Shown here in pieces: positions 24,401-31,606 of a DNA stretch of 64,000 bases. Positions within the stretch are counted from its first letter, which is position 1. The number at the start of each line of letters is the position of its first letter. Origin of the DNA: Euborellia annulipes (Eukaryota > Arthropoda > Insecta > Dermaptera > Anisolabididae); contig JAKCPI010003067.1 of NCBI GenBank assembly GCA_023213315.1, forward strand, positions 1 through 64,000, read 5' to 3'. The translations under genes and the position numbers were made by a program. The notes below the pieces were generated by a model. The model saw only the letters and a list, made by a program, of their open reading frames with translations, did not search any database and was not told the DNA's origin.

Positions 24401-27400
24401 TTTAATTAAATCCTCGGTTCTCGTTTTCTCTTTTCTACAGGTTATTGCAAATCTTATTGGAATGAATGAATTTATGCCCAGCACTGAGTTTTTACAAGAA
24501 CTTGGCATTGATGTCTGCAAAGACAATTCATTTTTTCAAGAAGTCTGCAGTAACATCCTCTTTTTGCTTTGTGGATACGATTCCAAAGAGCTCAATTCTG
24601 TAAGTAAACATCAAAGTAAAATTTTGATTTAATTAATTAATTTCGCGTATTTGAAAAGCAGCTTCCATTTAGCTTGAAAATACAAAGGATTACTTTACTT
24701 TTGGAACTATTTTGAAAATAAATGAAATTTCATATAAAAGCCTTGATAATTATTTTATAAATTATCTAAAAGTCATTTTAACACTTAATAATTGAGACCG
24801 TAATTTATCTTTGATCACATTCTAGAAAAAAAAGATTTTCATTAATACAGTATAAAATTACATATTTATATTATATTAATTTATTAATCTAGCCAGATAA
24901 GCACAAAAAAATTAATTTTAATTATATGTATTGTCTCAACGACAATCTATATTTCATATCTCTTTGGTTATTTATTAAATTATATATGTTCACAAATTTA
25001 TTTGATTTTCTTTCATTTATAATTTTGTATATAAAAACAAAAGCACGATTACAATTTTTATGAAAGATTCATAGATTTGCAATCAATTGAAAATAATAGC
25101 TTTTTCATTTTGAATATTTTGGCCACTTAAAAAAAGGCTTCTATTTTCATTTTCATTCAAAAAATATGAGAATATAATTGGTTAAATTTTTTAATGTGTT
25201 AATTTGGTTTTTTCCCTTATCATCTTTGTTATTTAAAAAATATTGTTGGATTAAGTTAGCCTAGCAGATTAATAAATGAATAGCAGTTATACAATATAGA
25301 CCTATATGTAAATTCTATATTTATTCTATTCCTATATTAATTTATCAACAAACCATTCCCTAATACAATTCCAATATTTATTTTAACCCTGTTAATAATA
25401 TTACAATCGTTAAATAATATTTAAAGAGTTTTTTTCTAAATGTTGATAAATTTTACTTTTTTATTTAGAACTTGTTAAAATTATTTAACTTTATTCTTTG
25501 TCTGCCAAGTTGTTTTTGACTTAATTTGTTTTAGAAATTATTTATTAAATATAAAATTAAATTAAGAGATCCGTGGCGTTTTTCTTTAGTAGAAATAAGC
25601 ACCTAAACAAGATTAAGAGAAATATTAATAAAAAAGATCAGAACATATTCTAAAGAGTTTCGATCCAAAGCCAATTTATTTTGATATTTGATACCCTCAA
25701 TTTCTTTCACTGGGTTTATAAAAAAGCGTAAATCTTTTCTCCCTCACCGTTTCAAAAGCATCCTTGGATAGAAGGAGCCGATGACAGAGAAGAATAATTT
25801 ATTTAAACTTCAATCAAAAATTCCTAATGAAAAAAAATTAAATTATTTTAAAATTTTAATTTTTTTTTTTTTTTTTTTTGAGGGAGGAAGCCTATATATT
25901 AATATACAGCCAGGGCTCTCGGCGGCCCTGAAATATCATCAGATCTGGATTCGCATGTATAAAAAATTTTAAAATGTTATGCTAAGACAGTGAAAACATT
26001 TTATAGGACCAGATATCACTTTTTTTTATTTTGTTAGAAGATAAAAAAATTAGCATCTTCGTTTAATGCAGAATATTTGTTTTTTAACAAAAATTTACAA
26101 AGTATTTTTATTTTTCAGACCATGCTTCCCATAATCATGGCTCACACGCCAGCTGGAGCATCAACCAGACAATTAGTCCATTATGCACAAAATCATAATC
26201 ATGGTATAATAAAGATTTAATAATTGATATTTAAACAATTTAAATTTTATTCATATTTTATGATTGAATTTTTCAGACCATAAATTCCGACTCTACGATT
26301 ATTTCTTGGGCAATTTTGCCGAATATGGAACGCTCGTTCCTCCTGATTACCAATTGGAAAAAATTACAGCTCCAGTCTCATTATTTTACAGCGGAAACGA
26401 TTGGTTTTCTCATCCAAAAGTGAGTTAAATTTTTTAAAATTAATTTTAAGTTACTCAAAACGATTTTGGTTTTCCTAATTTTGGCATCTGAGGTTATTTA
26501 GACCCCTCTTTTATCTTCATATCAATATATAACCAATATTATGTGAATAGTTTTGTCCCTCATGTCGGAGAGTGAATTTCTCGCCCCTAGCACAAAAAGT
26601 GAGACATTTACTCTCTTACTAAGCCCACAGGAAATTAGAAAATGCTTCACATACATCAAAACAATAGGCCTATAAACAAACACAAAAAGAATTATGAATT
26701 TTACTAGTATTTTAAAATTATGCAAATTATTGCTTTAAATACTAAGCAATCGATAATAATGATTATAAAATGATTCATAAATTCACTTAAAAATATTTTA
26801 TGCTTTATCATTTAATTAAATCTCTTTAAAATTAATTTAAAAGAATATAATACTTCAAAAGATATCTACTATATCTGATTGAGTTTTAAACAAATCATAT
26901 TTAAATCTCTTTATCAATATCATTGATATATTAAAAAAAAAAAAAAAAAAAAAAATAGTATCAATATTTATCAAGCTTATTTAAATATTCGAATTTTGTT
27001 TTTAAAATAATAAAAGTTCTCAAATTACACTGTATGTTTTTGAAAGGAGGAAATCGATAGGCTTTACCAAAAAATATTGAATTTTTTATTAAATTTAAAC
27101 TTACTTAAAAATATTTATTATATTACAATAATCTAAGATATTTTCGAAAAATATTTTCATTAGAGTCTATAATACATATAGATCTAATAATATTCAGGTT
27201 CATTCTGGGCTTATCGATGGCCATTGTAATTCAGATCATGAAAACACATCTCTTTCGACTTGACCTAGGATCAGCTCTCTATCCCTTAAAAAATAAACAA
27301 TAATAAGTCAAAACCTTTTTTTATCTCTGTAAATGCTATGTTTTTACAGGATAATGTTTGAATTACAAATAGATTCATTAAATTTCATATGAAACGTCTA

Positions 27401-28208
27401 ACATTGCCCCCGTCTATAAAGAAAGAAGGGCGGAGCTTCAAATCCTTTACTTTCACTTTTATGGGGGGATTCTATAAATAAAAATATGTATACTGACTCT
27501 TTCTGCATCATTCTGCTTAAGCGAGGGCTATTGATAAGTATGCTGTACTTTGAAATTTTAAACATATGTCCTGATTTTCTTCTCCAGACGTTAAGGAGAG
27601 AGATTAAAGAAAAAAAGGAATTAGCTTAATTCATTTTGGGAAAAATTTGAATGAGTCGAATAATCGGCATCAAAGCCTATTAGACATAGAGGAAGAGTTG
27701 CAATCATGGAAGCTGCTGGTAATGTGGAAACGTAGCCTTAGGGCTTGAATGGTGCTGTAATTTAGTGATCGCATTAGCTTTTTGTGTTTCTTTAATATGC
27801 CTGTAGGGGCACTGACTGTCACCTCGTGGTTTATTGTCTGTGAAATAGTTGTTTGGAGTTTTTTCAAACGTTTGAGATAAAGCTTTTAAAAAAATATTTC
27901 AATATCAGTTATTGTTAAGCAAAAAATACGCTACAATCTATTTATTTATTTATTATAACATACCTAACAACTACACACTCCCCCCCCACCCTCCCCATTT
28001 ATTTATTTTATTATATATAGCTAAATTGAATTATTTTATTTTGCAGGATGTTGGTTACTTGATTGATGCTCTTCCCAATTTGGTTTACGAATACCGAGTT
28101 GTTCCTAAAGGCGATGTAGAATTTAATCATCTGGATTATTTGTATGCTATTGATGTGCCAGAATTGGTTTACGCCAAATACATTGATCTCCTCAAACAAC
28201 ACCCTTAA
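2446..28208 (+). CDS. Secreted acid/neutral lipase, alpha/beta hydrolase (lysosomal acid/gastric lipase family), 8 exons, 402 aa
   Basis: Predicted join: 2446-2541, 7218-7407, 8657-8880, 20471-20620, 24441-24599, 26119-26203, 26277-26419, 28047-28208. The exons total 1209 nt (402 codons plus TAA), every junction is GT-AG and all phases agree. The product starts with a hydrophobic signal peptide (about residues 1-20). An Abhydro_lipase-type N-terminal region follows (YGYEAEEH...TDDGY, about 39-55). The oxyanion-hole HGL is at 77-79 and GYDVWLGNNRGNTYS at 103-117. The nucleophile elbow GHSQG is at 167-171 (Ser169), the likely acid is Asp343 in SGND, and His377 lies in NHLD. The length matches the ~400-residue family norm, and N-glycosylation sequons occur at N119, N136 and N156. 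Family knowledge: these enzymes hydrolyse triglycerides or cholesteryl esters in the gut lumen or lysosome. A digestive role here is inference. All triad residues are present, so the enzyme is probably active. Confidence 0.93.
3203..3506. mobile_element. hAT-like MITE, 304 bp, 8-bp TSD
   Basis: Ends are CATGGGCGTACCCAG and CTGGGTACGCCCTTG. The flanks are a perfect TACGTATT duplication at 3195-3202 and 3507-3514. There is no coding capacity; inside is a TA microsatellite at about 3365-3408. It lies in lipase intron 1. Confidence 0.88.
3365..3408. repeat. (TA)n microsatellite
   Basis: About 22 uninterrupted TA units inside the 3203-3506 MITE. Confidence 0.95.
4037..4077 (+). ncRNA. Decayed hammerhead-ribozyme-like motif
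   Basis: The order is GCT, CCGATGA (core CTGATGA with one change), a weak stem, then CCGAAACGTTAGC. GCT and AGC can pair as the inner part of stem I. The U4-to-C change and a stem II mismatch suggest it is inactive. Confidence 0.35.
4161..5060 (+). mobile_element. CTGGTGTG-hairpin repeat family, long copy
   Basis: The copy begins with the ~90-base hairpin (ATCTGGTGTGAC...GCACACCAGAT, 4161-4250). It contains a second degenerate hairpin half near 4478-4503, then the family body (CAGTAAAGTACTAGTACT, GACCATGTCGCGAAAACCAC, ATCGAATTTTTGACATGA). It ends in the second, AT-rich hairpin that closes on AAGAGAAAGTA. The unit is non-coding; the short frames in it are not conserved. It lies in lipase intron 1. 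Confidence 0.65.
5586..5835 (-). mobile_element. CTGGTGTG-hairpin repeat family, truncated copy
   Basis: It starts with the TTACTTTCTCT hairpin and includes the inverted body (TTCGATGTCGAGATTTTGAT, GCGACATGGTCTGTC). It stops after AAGTTAGGCACCCCC. The CTGGTGTG end is missing. Lipase intron 1. Confidence 0.65.
5836..7217. other. Lipase intron 1, 3' part
   Basis: AT-rich intron with no open frame resembling a protein. A C-rich stretch ending near 6716 (CCGTAGACGCCTG) looks like one end of a hAT-like element, but I could not find its partner. Confidence 0.5.
7218..7407 (+). CDS. Lipase exon 2 (N-terminal lipase region, oxyanion hole)
   Basis: The acceptor is TTTTGCAG and the donor GTAGGT; the exon codes for residues 33-95 and the first base of codon 96. 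It begins IELLRKYGYEAEEH, the usual N-terminal motif of the family, and contains VLLQHGLLCSSADW, where HGL forms the oxyanion hole. The donor phase (1) joins exon 3 to give LAYILSREGYDVWLG, a perfect fit to the family. Confidence 0.92.
7781..7866 (+). mobile_element. SINE family A, head only
   Basis: The tRNA-like head with box A (GGCTTGGTGTAGTTAG) and box B (GGGTTCGGATC) is followed almost at once by an A-run; the body is missing. Lipase intron 2. Confidence 0.7.
8657..8880 (+). CDS. Lipase exon 3 (GYDVWLGN motif, most of the nucleophile elbow)
   Basis: The acceptor is TTGTTGTAG and the donor GTAAAA. The exon completes codon 96 and codes for residues 97-170, including GYDVWLGNNRGNTYSRNH and the end YYAGHSQ. 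The catalytic Ser169 is two residues before the splice junction, and the last Gly of GHSQG comes from exon 4. Sequons are NHS 119, NFS 136 and NYT 156. Confidence 0.93.
9003..9229 (+). mobile_element. SINE family A, nearly full length
   Basis: Head, box B (CGGGTTCGGATCCC), a shortened body, core CTAAGTTGCCGAAAAGA, TG-rich tail and A-run. The flanks TTATTAAC and TTGTTAAC look like an imperfect duplication. Lipase intron 3. Confidence 0.8.
9618..9716. mobile_element. hAT-like MITE fragment
   Basis: Contains the AATCATTTTACCTTTTTTTT core shared with the MITEs at 35127, 59248, 60481 and 61176, with no recognisable ends. Confidence 0.4.
10929..11863. mobile_element. hAT-like element nested in the 10496 element, 8-bp TSD
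   Basis: Ends are CAAGGGCGGATCCAG and CTGTATCCGCTCTTG; the duplication CCTGGGGC lies at 10921-10928 and 11864-11871. It is the long form of the 265-bp element at 23292 and contains a whole CTGGTGTG-hairpin unit in its middle. Confidence 0.87.
10971..11675 (-). mobile_element. CTGGTGTG-hairpin repeat family, full unit
   Basis: The TTACTTTCTC hairpin end, inverted body and ~90-base hairpin (about 11590-11675, ending GTCACACCAGATTTTT) are all present. It is the third layer of nesting: this unit is in the 10929 element, which is in the 10496 element, which is in lipase intron 3. Confidence 0.7.
12665..13017 (-). mobile_element. CTGGTGTG-hairpin repeat family, diverged copy
   Basis: It has AAAGTATTGGATTCATGTCA, GGTCTGTCTGT and, at the other end, half of the hairpin (ATCTGGTGTGACAAGCACAG to TACCAAAGG). 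The other hairpin half is missing. Confidence 0.55.
13018..14570. other. Lipase intron 3, no feature recognised
   Basis: AT-rich, with no open frame of protein-like composition and no repeat I can name. Confidence 0.5.
14576..14632 (-). ncRNA. Hammerhead-ribozyme-like motif, complete core
   Basis: On the minus strand the order is AGCCCAU, AA, GCU (stem I, 5' side), CUGAAGA, a U, GGUCUC-GACC-GAGACC (6-bp stem II), GAAAC, GUU (cleavage triplet), AGC, CUA, AUGGGCU (stem I, 3' side). Stem I has 3+7 pairs with an internal loop, and stem III is the minimal AC/GU type. This is the layout described for hammerheads of Penelope-like elements. One extra U between the core and stem II departs from the textbook core. 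Activity is untested. Confidence 0.6.
14890..15075 (-). mobile_element. SINE family B with tRNA-derived head
   Basis: On the minus strand: box A TAGCTCAGTAGTAGAG and box B AGGGTTCGCATCC, then a body with repeated CAATTGGATTG/CAATTGAAATAAA, the core TGCCGAAAAAGACCTTAAAT and an A-run. Lipase intron 3. Confidence 0.75.
15080..16420. other. Lipase intron 3, no feature recognised
   Basis: Low-complexity AT-rich DNA with A-runs (15760-15783) and no supported gene. Confidence 0.5.
16430..17325 (-). mobile_element. CTGGTGTG-hairpin repeat family, interrupted copy
   Basis: The family body on the minus strand (AAGTTAGTTATCCCCCTGGA, TCTTCTGAAGACCACTTTAC) ends in the two halves of the hairpin (17083-17110 and 17308-17328). 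About 200 bases of unrelated sequence lie between the halves. A poly(T)-led insertion at 16791-17015 breaks the body. Confidence 0.6.
16791..17015 (-). mobile_element. Retroposed fragment with 13-bp TSD
   Basis: It is flanked by AAATTTTACATCT at 16778-16790 and 17016-17028. It begins with a long T-run, so it is poly(A)-tailed on the minus strand, and contains direct repeats of AATTAATACAATAACAAA. It looks like a LINE or SINE 3' end inserted in the older repeat; I do not recognise the family. Confidence 0.75.
17713..18855. mobile_element. Non-autonomous DNA element with inverted ends carrying the 87-aa ORF
   Basis: GAACTAGCGATTGTAGGAT at 17761-17779 recurs inverted at 18793-18811. Outside it, ACCTGGTGGC at 17744 recurs inverted at about 18820-18829, and ATTGGGATCT at 17715-17724 is echoed inverted near 18847-18856. 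The order is symmetrical, which fits terminal inverted repeats of about 65 bp with a divergent middle. I could not define a target-site duplication. The right edge runs into a SINE lacking its 5' head. Confidence 0.45.
17847..18456 (+). CDS. Small two-exon ORF, 87 aa, resembling the SWIM-to-YqaJ linker region of transposon-associated genes
   Basis: Predicted join 17847-17950, 18297-18456, with donor GTGAGT and acceptor TTACAG. The joined frame is open from ATG to TAA. An AATAAA follows at 18495-18500, 39 bases after the stop. The segment with HVLK, LKNITCTDKKCVW and SAPHKS recalls the stretch after the SWIM finger in eukaryotic proteins that carry a YqaJ-like recombinase domain (a TCTS..C.W..P pattern). 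I recognise this from the motif only. The full domains are absent, so it is at most a fragment. It sits inside lipase intron 3, on the same strand, between inverted repeats at about 17744-17779 and 18793-18829, so it may be cargo of a DNA transposon. Confidence 0.35.
18857..19080 (+). mobile_element. SINE family A, partial head
   Basis: Box B (CGGGTTCGGATCC), body, core (CCTCAGTTGCTGAAAAGACT), TG-rich tail and A-run. Box A is lost where it meets the 17713-18855 element. It forms an inverted pair with the SINE at 19225. Confidence 0.8.
19225..19489 (-). mobile_element. SINE family A, full length, 12-bp TSD
   Basis: Complete minus-strand copy with head, body, core, tail and A-run. ACAAACAGGCTT flanks it at 19213-19224 and 19490-19501. 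Confidence 0.87.
19599..19920 (+). mobile_element. CTGGTGTG-hairpin repeat family, partial, with SINE insertion
   Basis: It begins with the hairpin (19599-19690, TCTGGTGTGACTG...CACCCCAGATT) and continues into the body to CCTATGAAGTTCAAG. There a 5'-truncated SINE A is inserted, after which the body resumes for about 10 bases. Confidence 0.65.
19820..19901 (+). mobile_element. SINE family A, 3' end only, 9-bp TSD
   Basis: Core and tail only (CTTAAATGGCCTAAGTTGCC to the A-run), flanked by AAGTTCAAG at 19811-19819 and 19902-19910. It is a 5'-truncated insertion. Confidence 0.8.
19921..20085 (+). mobile_element. SINE family A, 5' part only
   Basis: Intact head with box A (GGCTTGGTGTAGTGGTTAGC) and box B (GGGTTCGGACCCC), then the body to CTGGACCCCCAAT. 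The 3' core and tail are missing. Confidence 0.75.
20471..20620 (+). CDS. Lipase exon 4
   Basis: This exon lies 11.6 kb downstream of exon 3. The acceptor is a long T-run then AG; the donor is GTAATT. It codes for residues 171-220, GTTQFFVLASERPEYNSKVK onward, completing the GHSQG-TTQFF elbow and the strand after it (LMTAFAPVAFMRHAQSP). Phase 0 on both sides. Confidence 0.92.
21156..21973 (+). repeat. Tandem array, about 5 units of ~160 bp (left arm)
   Basis: The unit start AATACTATCTTGCC recurs at spacings of 162, 160 and 184; the last unit is longer because CCCCTCTAACT is repeated. Each unit carries CCAAATTGTGGGGACCGGCA. Confidence 0.9.
21974..22850 (-). repeat. Tandem array, about 5 units of ~160 bp (right arm, inverted)
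   Basis: Inverse copies of the left-arm unit, with TGCCGGTCCCCACAATTTGG repeated about every 160 bases. Confidence 0.9.
23292..23556. mobile_element. hAT-like MITE, 265 bp, 8-bp TSD
   Basis: Ends are CAGTGGCGGATCCAG and CTGTATCCGCCCTTG; the duplication GGTCCACA lies at 23284-23291 and 23557-23564. It is the short relative of the element at 10929 and keeps only one half of the CTGGTGTG hairpin (about 23335-23366). Lipase intron 4. Confidence 0.88.
23565..24052 (-). mobile_element. Possible hAT-like end and associated sequence
   Basis: On the minus strand a CAGGGGTGGGCAAACTACGG terminus begins at about 24052, a typical hAT end. The opposite end is not seen. An inverted GAATTAAATGCA pair lies at about 23670 and 23768. 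Confidence 0.4.
24441..24599 (+). CDS. Lipase exon 5 (cap region)
   Basis: The acceptor is TTTTCTACAG and the donor GTAAGT. Residues 221-273 form part of the cap domain that covers the active site, with the family-like stretch NEFMPSTEFLQELGIDVC and a Cys-rich helix (VCSNILFLLCGYDSKELNS). Phase 0 on both sides. Confidence 0.9.
24600..26118. other. Lipase intron 5
   Basis: AT-rich. A T-run at 25858-25878 is followed by a short GC-rich palindrome (CAGGGCTCTC...GGCCCTG, about 25914-25932). No gene is supported. Confidence 0.5.
26119..26203 (+). CDS. Lipase exon 6 (cap region, PAGAS motif)
   Basis: The acceptor is TTTTTCAG and the donor GTATAA. Residues 274-301 include AHTPAGASTRQLVHYAQ, one of the best conserved motifs of the family (HxPAGTSxxNxxH/xxQ). 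The exon ends in phase 1, and the following intron is only 73 bp. Confidence 0.92.
26277..26419 (+). CDS. Lipase exon 7 (catalytic Asp)
   Basis: The acceptor is TTTTTCAG and the donor GTGAGT. Residues 302-349 include KFRLYDYFLGN, YGTLVPPDYQLEKITAPVSL and FYSGNDWFSHPK. Asp343 in SGND is the expected charge-relay acid. Many relatives read DxLADPxDV here; this protein has DWFSHPKDV, so the ADP part is replaced but the Asp is kept. Confidence 0.92.
26420..28046. other. Lipase intron 7
   Basis: Contains a minus-strand fragment of the SINE B core at about 26463-26520 (GGCATCTGAGGTTATTTAGA) and an A-run at 26933-26955. A 65-codon minus-strand open frame at 27670-27867 has mixed composition, but I recognise nothing in it. 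Confidence 0.5.
28047..28208 (+). CDS. Lipase exon 8 (catalytic His, stop)
   Basis: The acceptor is TTTTGCAG. Residues 350-402 run from DVGYLIDALPNLVYEYRV to LLKQHP and a TAA stop at 28206-28208. NHLDYLYAIDVPELVY carries the catalytic His377 and the usual C-terminal strand and helix. Confidence 0.93.
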   Translation, partial: DVGYLIDALPNLVYEYRVVPKGDVEFNHLDYLYAIDVPELVYAKYIDLLKQHP

Positions 28209-28287
28209 TTTCTCATTTTCCAAAATCGTCTTTCTTCGGCTATTATAATTATAATATACTTCTTTTTTTTAACTACATATACAGTAT

Positions 28288-28293
28288 AATAAA
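28288..28293 (+). terminator. AATAAA polyadenylation signal of the lipase gene
   Basis: A canonical AATAAA lies 80 bases after the stop codon, with T-rich sequence following. This implies a 3' UTR of about 100 bases. Confidence 0.6.
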
Positions 28294-28732
28294 TAATTTT
28301 TATATTTTTCTTTATTTTAATATTTTTATTAAATAACATCCTTTTTCCTTTTATCTTGCAGATACCTAATATTGTGTTATTAACAAAAATAATTTAAAAA
28401 AAGTAAAAACTGATTTGCTCAGGCGTCCGGAAACAACTTGAAATTTTTTTTGTTTTTATTGGATTATATTTTTAAATAATTTTTCTTTGGAAAAATTTCT
28501 TTCTTTTATAACTGTCAGATAAATATATTTTCAGAGTAGATAAAACTTTTTTAAAAACAGATAAAAAACATCCCAGATTTTAATTAAAACTTTTTTGAAA
28601 TATATGTTAAAGGATTTTTTTATTAAATAAAAATTAAATTTTAGATTAAAATAAAGCATCAAAGAAAGTCAATGAGCTTGGTCCAATATTACAAAATAGC
28701 TGAGCATTCTATGAATGCAATTTTTATAAGTC

Positions 28733-28815
28733 GAGGGTCCGGTGACTTGGTGCAATGGACAGCACGCCTATGCCCCGGAAAGGCTGGAGATCCTGGGTTC
28801 GATTCCCGGGAGCCA
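28733..28815 (+). mobile_element. SINE family C, tRNA-derived head
   Basis: Box A-like TGGTGCAATGGACAGCACG and box B GGGTTCGATTCCCGG with matching T-arm pairs. The anticodon arm does not fold properly and similar copies occur at 45170, 45308 and 54762, so this is a retroposon head and not a tRNA gene. Confidence 0.65.
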
Positions 28816-29750
28816 TGGGATGTTTGGCCTCATCAATAAACAACACTCAGTCTTGTTAAATATATCTATGACTAGTTAAGTTCGAATCGAGGTATTTTGA
28901 ATTCTATTATCTTAAACAAATATATAGATCTCGAAAAATATTTAACTTTTATATGAATTATTATAAAAATTGCATTCATGGAATGCTCAGCTCCTAATAC
29001 TCTCAAACGGACAGATAAAAAAAATTGAAGGTTAGCTATTAAGAAAATCAGCATGCATTATATGCAAAATCAGAGCCCTAATTATGATAAAAGACAAAGT
29101 CTGGAATTTAAACCGATAGCCGATGTCTAAGAGCTTATGACAATCAGAGGTTTGTAGGACAATATCGAACACGTGAGGCGCTAGTAAATTAAGGACGCCT
29201 TGTACTTATGCAAAATATTCCTCAGCAGGATATATGTGTGCCTATTTAACAGGGGCGTTTGAATTTTAGCATCTGAGCTTGCTGGAATTTACCTACCACA
29301 CTACACTCTCAGTATATGTATGGATTTACCTGTCCGAATTTTATGTTTCTATTTATAAGGAACAATAAATTATTCCTTATATATGGTACAGGCCAAACTG
29401 TTTTTTTAGAACAAACTAGCTTATCCTGGGACAAGTTAGTTCTTCCTAAGTGTGTTTGGATAAACTGGTTTCTCCTAGGCCAATCTAGTTTATTCTAGTG
29501 CATTAAGATAAATCTAGTTTGTCCTTAAAAACAGTTTTGCCTGTAACATATACAATAGATGGGATACGAAACATGTTTGAATAGGAATAGTTTAATATCA
29601 TTTTTTCTACTGGTATCTAAATATCCTTCTTCTTAAAATCCTCTTGAATTCGAGCTTGTAATAAAATTGAAATAACTTATTTGAGATTTTGTACTAAACA
29701 CACACACATTGACAGACACAAACCCATTAATGGGAACAATTTTTGGAATG
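28816..29750. other. Intergenic, downstream of the lipase
   Basis: About 29390-29545 has imperfect repeats of the AACTAGCTTATCCTGGGACA / AACTGGTTTCTCCTAGGCCA type. Nothing else is recognised. Confidence 0.45.
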
Positions 29751-29990
29751 AGGTAGACCAGTGGTTCCCAACCTTTTTTGGCCCATCGCCCCTTTCTGGA
29801 AGTTGTCTACCACCTATCGCCCCCTTTTCATTTTCATCGAATGAGTTAAAATTTTTAACAAAAAAGTATTTTATTTATAAGTGAATAAATCAATCAAGTT
29901 CCTCAGATAACGTTTTTTTTTTTTTTTTCAAAGTAAAAAAATACAACAGCTGCAGAAAGAGTGAAACGTTGAAATTTCCAAATGGAGGCC

Positions 29991-30157
29991 AGGAAAGAAA
30001 TCAGACAAAAATTTAATCAATCTTTAACTAATTTTTAATTTTGATTGCCGACACCGATTGTCCTGAGGAAGGATGCGATTTGCGTCCGAAACGTCGACAA
30101 ATGAAATTAAAAATTTGATAAAGATTGATTAAATTTTTGTCTGATTTCTTTTCTGGC
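29991..30157. repeat. Inverted repeat, ~52-bp arms, ribozyme-like loop
   Basis: AGAAATCAGACAAAAATTTA on the left arm is matched inversely on the right arm over about 50 bases. The ~60-base loop holds the hammerhead-like motif. Confidence 0.85.
30058..30100 (+). ncRNA. Hammerhead-ribozyme-like motif, complete core
   Basis: The order is UUGUC (stem I), CUGAGGA, an A, GGAUGC-GAUUU-GCGUCC (6-bp stem II with one G-U pair), GAAAC, GUC (cleavage triplet), GACAA (stem I, 5 perfect pairs). Stem III is reduced to AC/GU with no loop, as known for Penelope-type minimal hammerheads, which are thought to act as dimers. One extra A before stem II is off-consensus. Confidence 0.6.
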
Positions 30158-30246
30158 TTTCCTTAAAAATCTAATAATAATTTTATTTTTAAGAAGAAAA
30201 TAACAAAAATGGATCTTTTTTCTGCAATCTTTATTTAATGAAAACA

Positions 30247-30297
30247 AAAATGGCGTTTCCAATTCTAGATTGGAATTATCTTCAGACTATTTTATTT
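30247..30297 (-). ncRNA. Hammerhead-ribozyme-like motif with altered cleavage triplet
   Basis: On the minus strand: CUGAAGA, UAAUUC-CAAUCUA-GAAUUG (stem II), GAAAC, GCC. The expected GUC/GUU is GCC, so cleavage would be lost. An alternative 7-bp pairing, UUCCAAU with AUUGGAA, competes with stem II. Confidence 0.4.
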
Positions 30298-30739
30298 TTA
30301 TGCCAATATTTTGTCTTCTGACCATTCTGTAAATAGAAGATTTTTCTCTTTGATTTATTCTTTTAAATTTTAGTAAACTCTAATAATTTTTCCCCCTTTG
30401 AATTGCTCATCGCCCCCCAATCGCCCCCCCGCTTATTTATAGCCCCCCTGATAACCAAAATCGCCCACTTGGGGGCGATCGCCCCCAGGTTGGGATCCAC
30501 TGAGGTAGACTATTTTCAAAAGGTGTCCATCAAATCATAAATAATATTTTCTGTAAATATTGCATAAATAAGTTAGAGTAAGTAAAAACGTATTTAATTG
30601 CAGAAACAAGTACTTTTTTTTAAGCAAGGAATAAATATTAAAATTTTATTACATGCAACATTCACTTCGAGATGTTAATTAATATTCTTGAAATTTTTAA
30701 GCCAAATTCTATATTTACTGTATATCAAAGATAGAATAT

Positions 30740-30838
30740 TCTTCGCTTCTCATTTAACTATTAACTTATTTGTAAGTAAATTTTATAAAAAAAATATTTG
30801 CACTGCCCCTCCAAGTAAAAGTTGAAATGACGCCACTG
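30740..30838 (-). mobile_element. hAT-like MITE end
   Basis: A minus-strand terminus CAGTGGCGTCATTTCAACTT followed by ACTTGGAGGGGCAGTGCAAA; a related end occurs at 49929. The other end is not found. Confidence 0.5.
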
Positions 30839-31606
30839 ATTTAAAAATGTGTAGATGGCGTGGTTCTGAAATAAACGAATCTTCATTTATAAAAAGCCAT
30901 AGATAAACAGAATAAAAAAAGAAAGATGTATACCAGAAAAATAAACTGCGTGGCCTCTAAGGTGTTGATGGCTTGGAACGCGCAGAGTGAGAGTAGTAGG
31001 AGCATATCTCTCTCACTATATCCCACCTTCATTTTGCACTGTCTTGGTAAAGTTTTCTCAGACCAAAATTTTTACATTTTAAGAATTATATAGTATAGCC
31101 TATATATTATATGGTACATCTTGTATTTTAAAAGAATAGGCCAATTAGGCTTCACCATAATAGTAAAATGAAAACATTGATACAATTATTATTGTTTATG
31201 AAAGTTTTATTTTTAAAGTGATAAAATAAAGCTTGTAGTAAAAAATAAATATTAATAATACTTTGATATAATAAAAAAAAACTTTTCGAATATGGGCTAG
31301 CTTTAACTGTTCTGTTTTTGAGATAAAAAGAGTGTCTAAATCATTCTATTTTATTAGATTTAATATTCATAAAAACTATAGGTAACATAAATTTCAGTTT
31401 TTATATTTTTAATAAAAAATATGCATATTTCATATTTTTAAAAGGATTACCGTCTTAGTATATTCGATAAAAATAAACTCTGTTTGAAGAGAATGTGGAA
31501 AACATTTCAATAAACATATGTTACGAATAATTTGCAGTAAAATAGAAATAAATATTTATAATTTTACATAGAAATCAATTAAGTTATATATTAATTTCAT
31601 ATTGTT

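Larger units (their letters stand above)
29759..30502. mobile_element. hAT MITE, 744 bp, 8-bp TSD, carrying hammerhead-like motifs
   Basis: Ends are CAGTGGTTCCCAACC and AGGTTGGGATCCACTG, the classic hAT pattern; the duplication AGGTAGAC lies at 29751-29758 and 30503-30510. Inside is a long inverted repeat (29991-30042 with 30105-30157) with a hammerhead-like core at its tip, and a second such motif on the other strand at 30247-30297. There is no transposase frame. Confidence 0.92.

Noticed and set aside
27670..27867. 65-residue minus-strand frame in lipase intron 7
   Set aside because: Amino-acid composition is plausible, but nothing is recognisable and no splice or promoter context is visible.
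28733..28815. tRNA gene
   Set aside because: Box B and T-arm are good, but the middle does not form an anticodon stem, and diverged copies lie elsewhere in the window.
29955..29980. CTGCAGAAAGAGTGAAACGTTG as a hammerhead
   Set aside because: The core reads CUGCAGA and there is no room for stem II.
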